The notes under the pieces were generated by a model that was not told where the DNA came from, ran no database searches, and was given only the letters and a program-made list of their open reading frames with translations. A stretch of 8,106 nt of DNA from an uncultured Ruminococcus sp. (GTDB lineage: Bacteria; Bacillota; Clostridia; Oscillospirales; Acutalibacteraceae), in NCBI GenBank assembly GCA_902762335.1, contig CACWNZ010000048.1, positions 902 to 9,007 on the forward strand, read 5' to 3'. Shown here piece after piece: positions 6,847 through 8,106 of this stretch. A program made the position numbers and the translations under genes. Each line of letters opens with the position of its first letter. Position 1 is the first letter of the stretch.

Positions 6847-6855
6847 ATTATAGCA
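6847..6855 (-). promoter_or_regulatory. Extended -10 promoter of the ADH-ALDH-luxS operon
   Basis: The minus strand reads TGCTATAAT, a perfect sigma-A -10 box (6847-6852) with the TGn extension. No good -35 is seen: the best candidate at 17-bp spacing is TTTATT, which fits a promoter that relies on its extended -10 or on an activator. Transcription would begin near 6840, giving a leader of about 28 bases before the ATG at 6812. Confidence 0.72.
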
Positions 6856-6904
6856 CTTGATCGTCATTAAATAAAGACCTTTTTCTTCAAACGCTCCCGC
6901 CTTT

Positions 6905-6965
6905 GTCAGACCGTGATCTTTTGCGCGGACAGCTATGAAATAACGGAACGTCACAGACAGTGATC
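6905..6965. promoter_or_regulatory. Possible operator pair upstream of the ADH promoter
   Basis: Two related sites in the same orientation: GTCAGACCGTGATC (6905-6918) and GTCACAGACAGTGATC (6950-6965). They share GTCA, AGAC or GACC in the middle, and GTGATC at the end, and each has a small TCA...TGA dyad. Centres are about 46 bp apart, roughly 65 and 110 bp upstream of the predicted start of the minus-strand operon. This suggests activator sites, but the match is short and may be chance. The rest of 6856-6966 shows nothing recognisable. Confidence 0.25.
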
Positions 6966-6983
6966 CAAGAAAGTCGGCGCATG

Positions 6984-7307
6984 AAGAAAGCCGCGCCGAA
7001 TCTCATTCTGCTTCAACGGCAACACGTACTTCATCGGCGGGAATACGGTTATACAGCATGGGCGCGGGCGTGAAGTCCGGTGCCGCAAGAAAGCCGCGCC
7101 GATCCGCGTTCTGCTTCAACGGCAACACGTGCTTTATCGTCGGGAATACGGTTATACAGCGTGGGCGCGGGCGTGAAGTCCGGTGCCGCAAGAAAGCCGA
7201 GCCGATCCGCGTTCTGCTTCAACGGCAACACGTACTTTATCGTCGGGAATACGGTTATACAGCATGGGCGCGGGCGTGAAGTCCGGTGCCACAAGAAAGC
7301 CGCGCCG
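6984..7307. repeat. Tandem array of three 103-bp repeats plus a 15-bp partial copy
   Basis: Units begin at AAGAAAGCCG: 6984-7086, 7087-7189, 7190-7292, and a stub at 7293-7307. The period is exactly 103 bp. By direct comparison the second and third units differ at 4 of 103 positions, and the first differs from each of the others at 8. No insertions or deletions are seen. A shorter related sequence (AAGAAAGTCGGCGC, 6967-6980) lies just before the array. The period is not a multiple of three, so reading frames shift in every unit; the short open frames across it on both strands have no family resemblance or ribosome binding site, so it is called non-coding. Within a unit CCGCGCC can pair with GGCGCGG about 60 bases downstream, allowing a large hairpin if transcribed. 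The third unit weakens that stem with one C-to-A change. Function unknown; it may belong to a dispersed intergenic repeat family of the host. Confidence 0.93.
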
Positions 7308-7317
7308 CGAATCGGCA

Positions 7318-7343
7318 CCGGCGGCTCGCCGGCGCCGGCCGGC
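7318..7343. repeat. GC-only palindromic segment before the promoter
   Basis: Almost entirely G and C. It holds the hairpin CCGGCG-GCT-CGCCGG (7318-7332) and the overlapping perfect 12-bp palindrome GCCGGCGCCGGC (7328-7339), followed by another GGCCGGC. It lies between the end of the tandem repeats and the -35 box at 7355. There is no U tract next to it, so a simple terminator reading is weak. It could be an operator, the end of the repeat element, or a recombination endpoint. Confidence 0.6.
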
Positions 7344-7354
7344 ACGTTATTTTC

Positions 7355-7383
7355 TTGCATTTACGGGCGGGGTGTGGTATAAT
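7355..7383 (+). promoter_or_regulatory. Sigma-A-type promoter of the membrane-protein gene
   Basis: TTGCAT (-35, 7355-7360), a 17-bp spacer and TATAAT (-10, 7378-7383) with a TG extension at 7375-7376. This is near consensus in every element. Transcription would begin near 7390, leaving a leader of about 43 bases before the ATG at 7433. Confidence 0.88.
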
Positions 7384-7432
7384 CATCGATGACACGCAGA
7401 AATGCGGGTCTAAAAAATAACGGAGGTATAAT

Positions 7433-8106
7433 ATGTCTGAAGAGAAAAAAGTCACCGAAAATGAAGAGACCGCCGCCGCTGAGGATACGGCTGCGGAAAA
7501 TACCGGGGAAAAGGCTGACGAGGGCGAAAAGCAGGAGAAGAAAAAGTTTTTCACTCCTAACAGGATCGAGATCATCACTGCGGTATTTCTCGGCATAACC
7601 GCCCTGCTGACGGCATGGGCTACGTGGATAGGCTCGCTGCACGGCGGCAATCAGTCCACGAACTACACGAAGAGCAATAACCTTGCGGCAGAGGGAAACG
7701 CCGAGTACAACGCGGGTATGCAGCTCTATCTTTCCGACCTTATGGCGTGGAATACCGTAATGGACTATTCCTTTGACGCGCAGATAGCCGAGCTCAACGG
7801 CAGGACAGAGGAGGCTCAGGTCATCAGGAGCAAGATCGAGAACTATATCCCGCAGAACTGCAGTGAGATAATCATTGATGCCGTAGGAAAAATGACCGAA
7901 GGCATGACCTCGCCCTTTGAGGTAGAGGGTGTTACGGAGCAGTATTTCACCTCGGCAAACGAGCTTATCGCGCAGTCTCAGGAGCTTCTTGAGGAAGGTC
8001 AGCGCGACAACGCCCACGGCGATGCCTATAACCTTGTCAACGTCATTTATTCCGTAGTCCTCTTCCTGCTCGGTATAGTAGGCGTGTTCAAGAGCCTGCC
8101 GAACAG
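7433..8106 (+). CDS. Uncharacterised two-TM membrane protein, 3' end outside window
   Basis: The frame is open from the ATG at 7433 to the window end (224 residues, no stop). GGAGG at 7422-7426 is 6 bases upstream and a strong promoter precedes it. Seen: an acidic, low-complexity tail rich in Glu, Ala and Lys (residues 1-38), probably cytoplasmic; a first membrane segment (about 46-68, ending TAWATWIGSL); a 130-residue extramembrane region (70-200) with helical, partly amphipathic character (SNNLAAEGNAEYNAG, then E/Q-rich stretches); and a second membrane segment (about 201-219). The layout, two helices bracketing a helical domain, suggests the middle region lies outside if the N terminus is inside. 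I recognise no catalytic motif and cannot name the family with confidence. It resembles uncharacterised bacterial membrane proteins with an SNN/N-x-A-x-x-Y-N segment after the first helix. It appears to be expressed on its own promoter, separate from the other operons. Confidence 0.85.
   Translation, partial: MSEEKKVTENEETAAAEDTAAENTGEKADEGEKQEKKKFFTPNRIEIITAVFLGITALLTAWATWIGSLHGGNQSTNYTKSNNLAAEGNAEYNAGMQLYLSDLMAWNTVMDYSFDAQIAELNGRTEEAQVIRSKIENYIPQNCSEIIIDAVGKMTEGMTSPFEVEGVTEQYFTSANELIAQSQELLEEGQRDNAHGDAYNLVNVIYSVVLFLLGIVGVFKSLPN

Noticed and set aside
6823..6955. Recurring AAATAACG/CGTTCC words near 6823-6838 and 6938-6950, with AAATAACGGA again at 7415-7424
   Set aside because: The matches are short and mixed in orientation, and the last is part of a ribosome binding site region, so chance is the simplest explanation.
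6984..7307. CRISPR array
   Set aside because: Units are contiguous 103-bp copies without unique spacers, and no cas gene is present.
7003..7382. Several open frames of 60-100 codons on both strands across the tandem repeats
   Set aside because: They arise because the 103-bp period shifts the frame in each unit and few stops occur in GC-rich sequence. None has a ribosome binding site or a family resemblance, and the frames are not preserved between units.
7255..8017. Minus-strand open frames of 131 and 218 codons opposite the last gene
   Set aside because: The plus-strand frame has an excellent promoter, ribosome binding site and membrane-protein layout; the minus-strand frames have none of these.

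Overview
The window looks like a piece of a gut-type Firmicutes chromosome, probably a Ruminococcus-like member of the Clostridia. This is an inference from roughly even base composition, GGAGG-type ribosome binding sites, tightly packed operons and the protein types. No phage, transposon, tRNA, rRNA or CRISPR signal is visible.

Left region (1-3594, plus strand): one operon that enters from outside the window. It holds the C-terminal end of a fold-type III PLP-dependent decarboxylase (LysA/ornithine decarboxylase-like), a 75-residue acyl/aminoacyl carrier protein, an MBOAT O-acyltransferase (DltB/AlgI-like), a membrane-anchored SGNH protein (DltD/AlgJ-like) and a 60-residue winged-helix protein. 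It ends at a near-perfect hairpin terminator shared with the converging operon. The carrier protein, MBOAT and SGNH set matches the logic of D-alanylation of teichoic acids: load an amino acid on a carrier, hand it to a membrane acyltransferase, and attach it to an envelope polymer. The added amino acid decarboxylase suggests the transferred group may be a decarboxylated amino acid, made as in butirosin biosynthesis, where a LysA-like enzyme acts on a carrier-bound amino acid. This is the most interesting system in the window. The expected adenylating ligase is not visible and would have to lie upstream.

Middle region (3628-6855, minus strand): a three-gene operon read from an extended -10 promoter near 6850. 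It encodes an iron-type alcohol dehydrogenase, a class 3-like aldehyde dehydrogenase (1 base after the first gene) and LuxS (31 bases further on), and ends at the shared terminator. The first two enzymes could run an alcohol-aldehyde-acid interconversion. Why luxS, the S-ribosylhomocysteine lyase that yields the AI-2 precursor, travels with them is unclear.

Right region (6813-7432): about 620 bases without a credible gene between two divergent transcription units. It contains the alcohol dehydrogenase promoter, a possible pair of operator-like repeats, three exact-length 103-bp tandem repeats plus a 15-bp stub, a very GC-rich palindromic segment, and a strong sigma-A-type promoter. That promoter drives a plus-strand gene for an unrecognised two-TM membrane protein with an acidic N-terminal tail, cut off by the window end.
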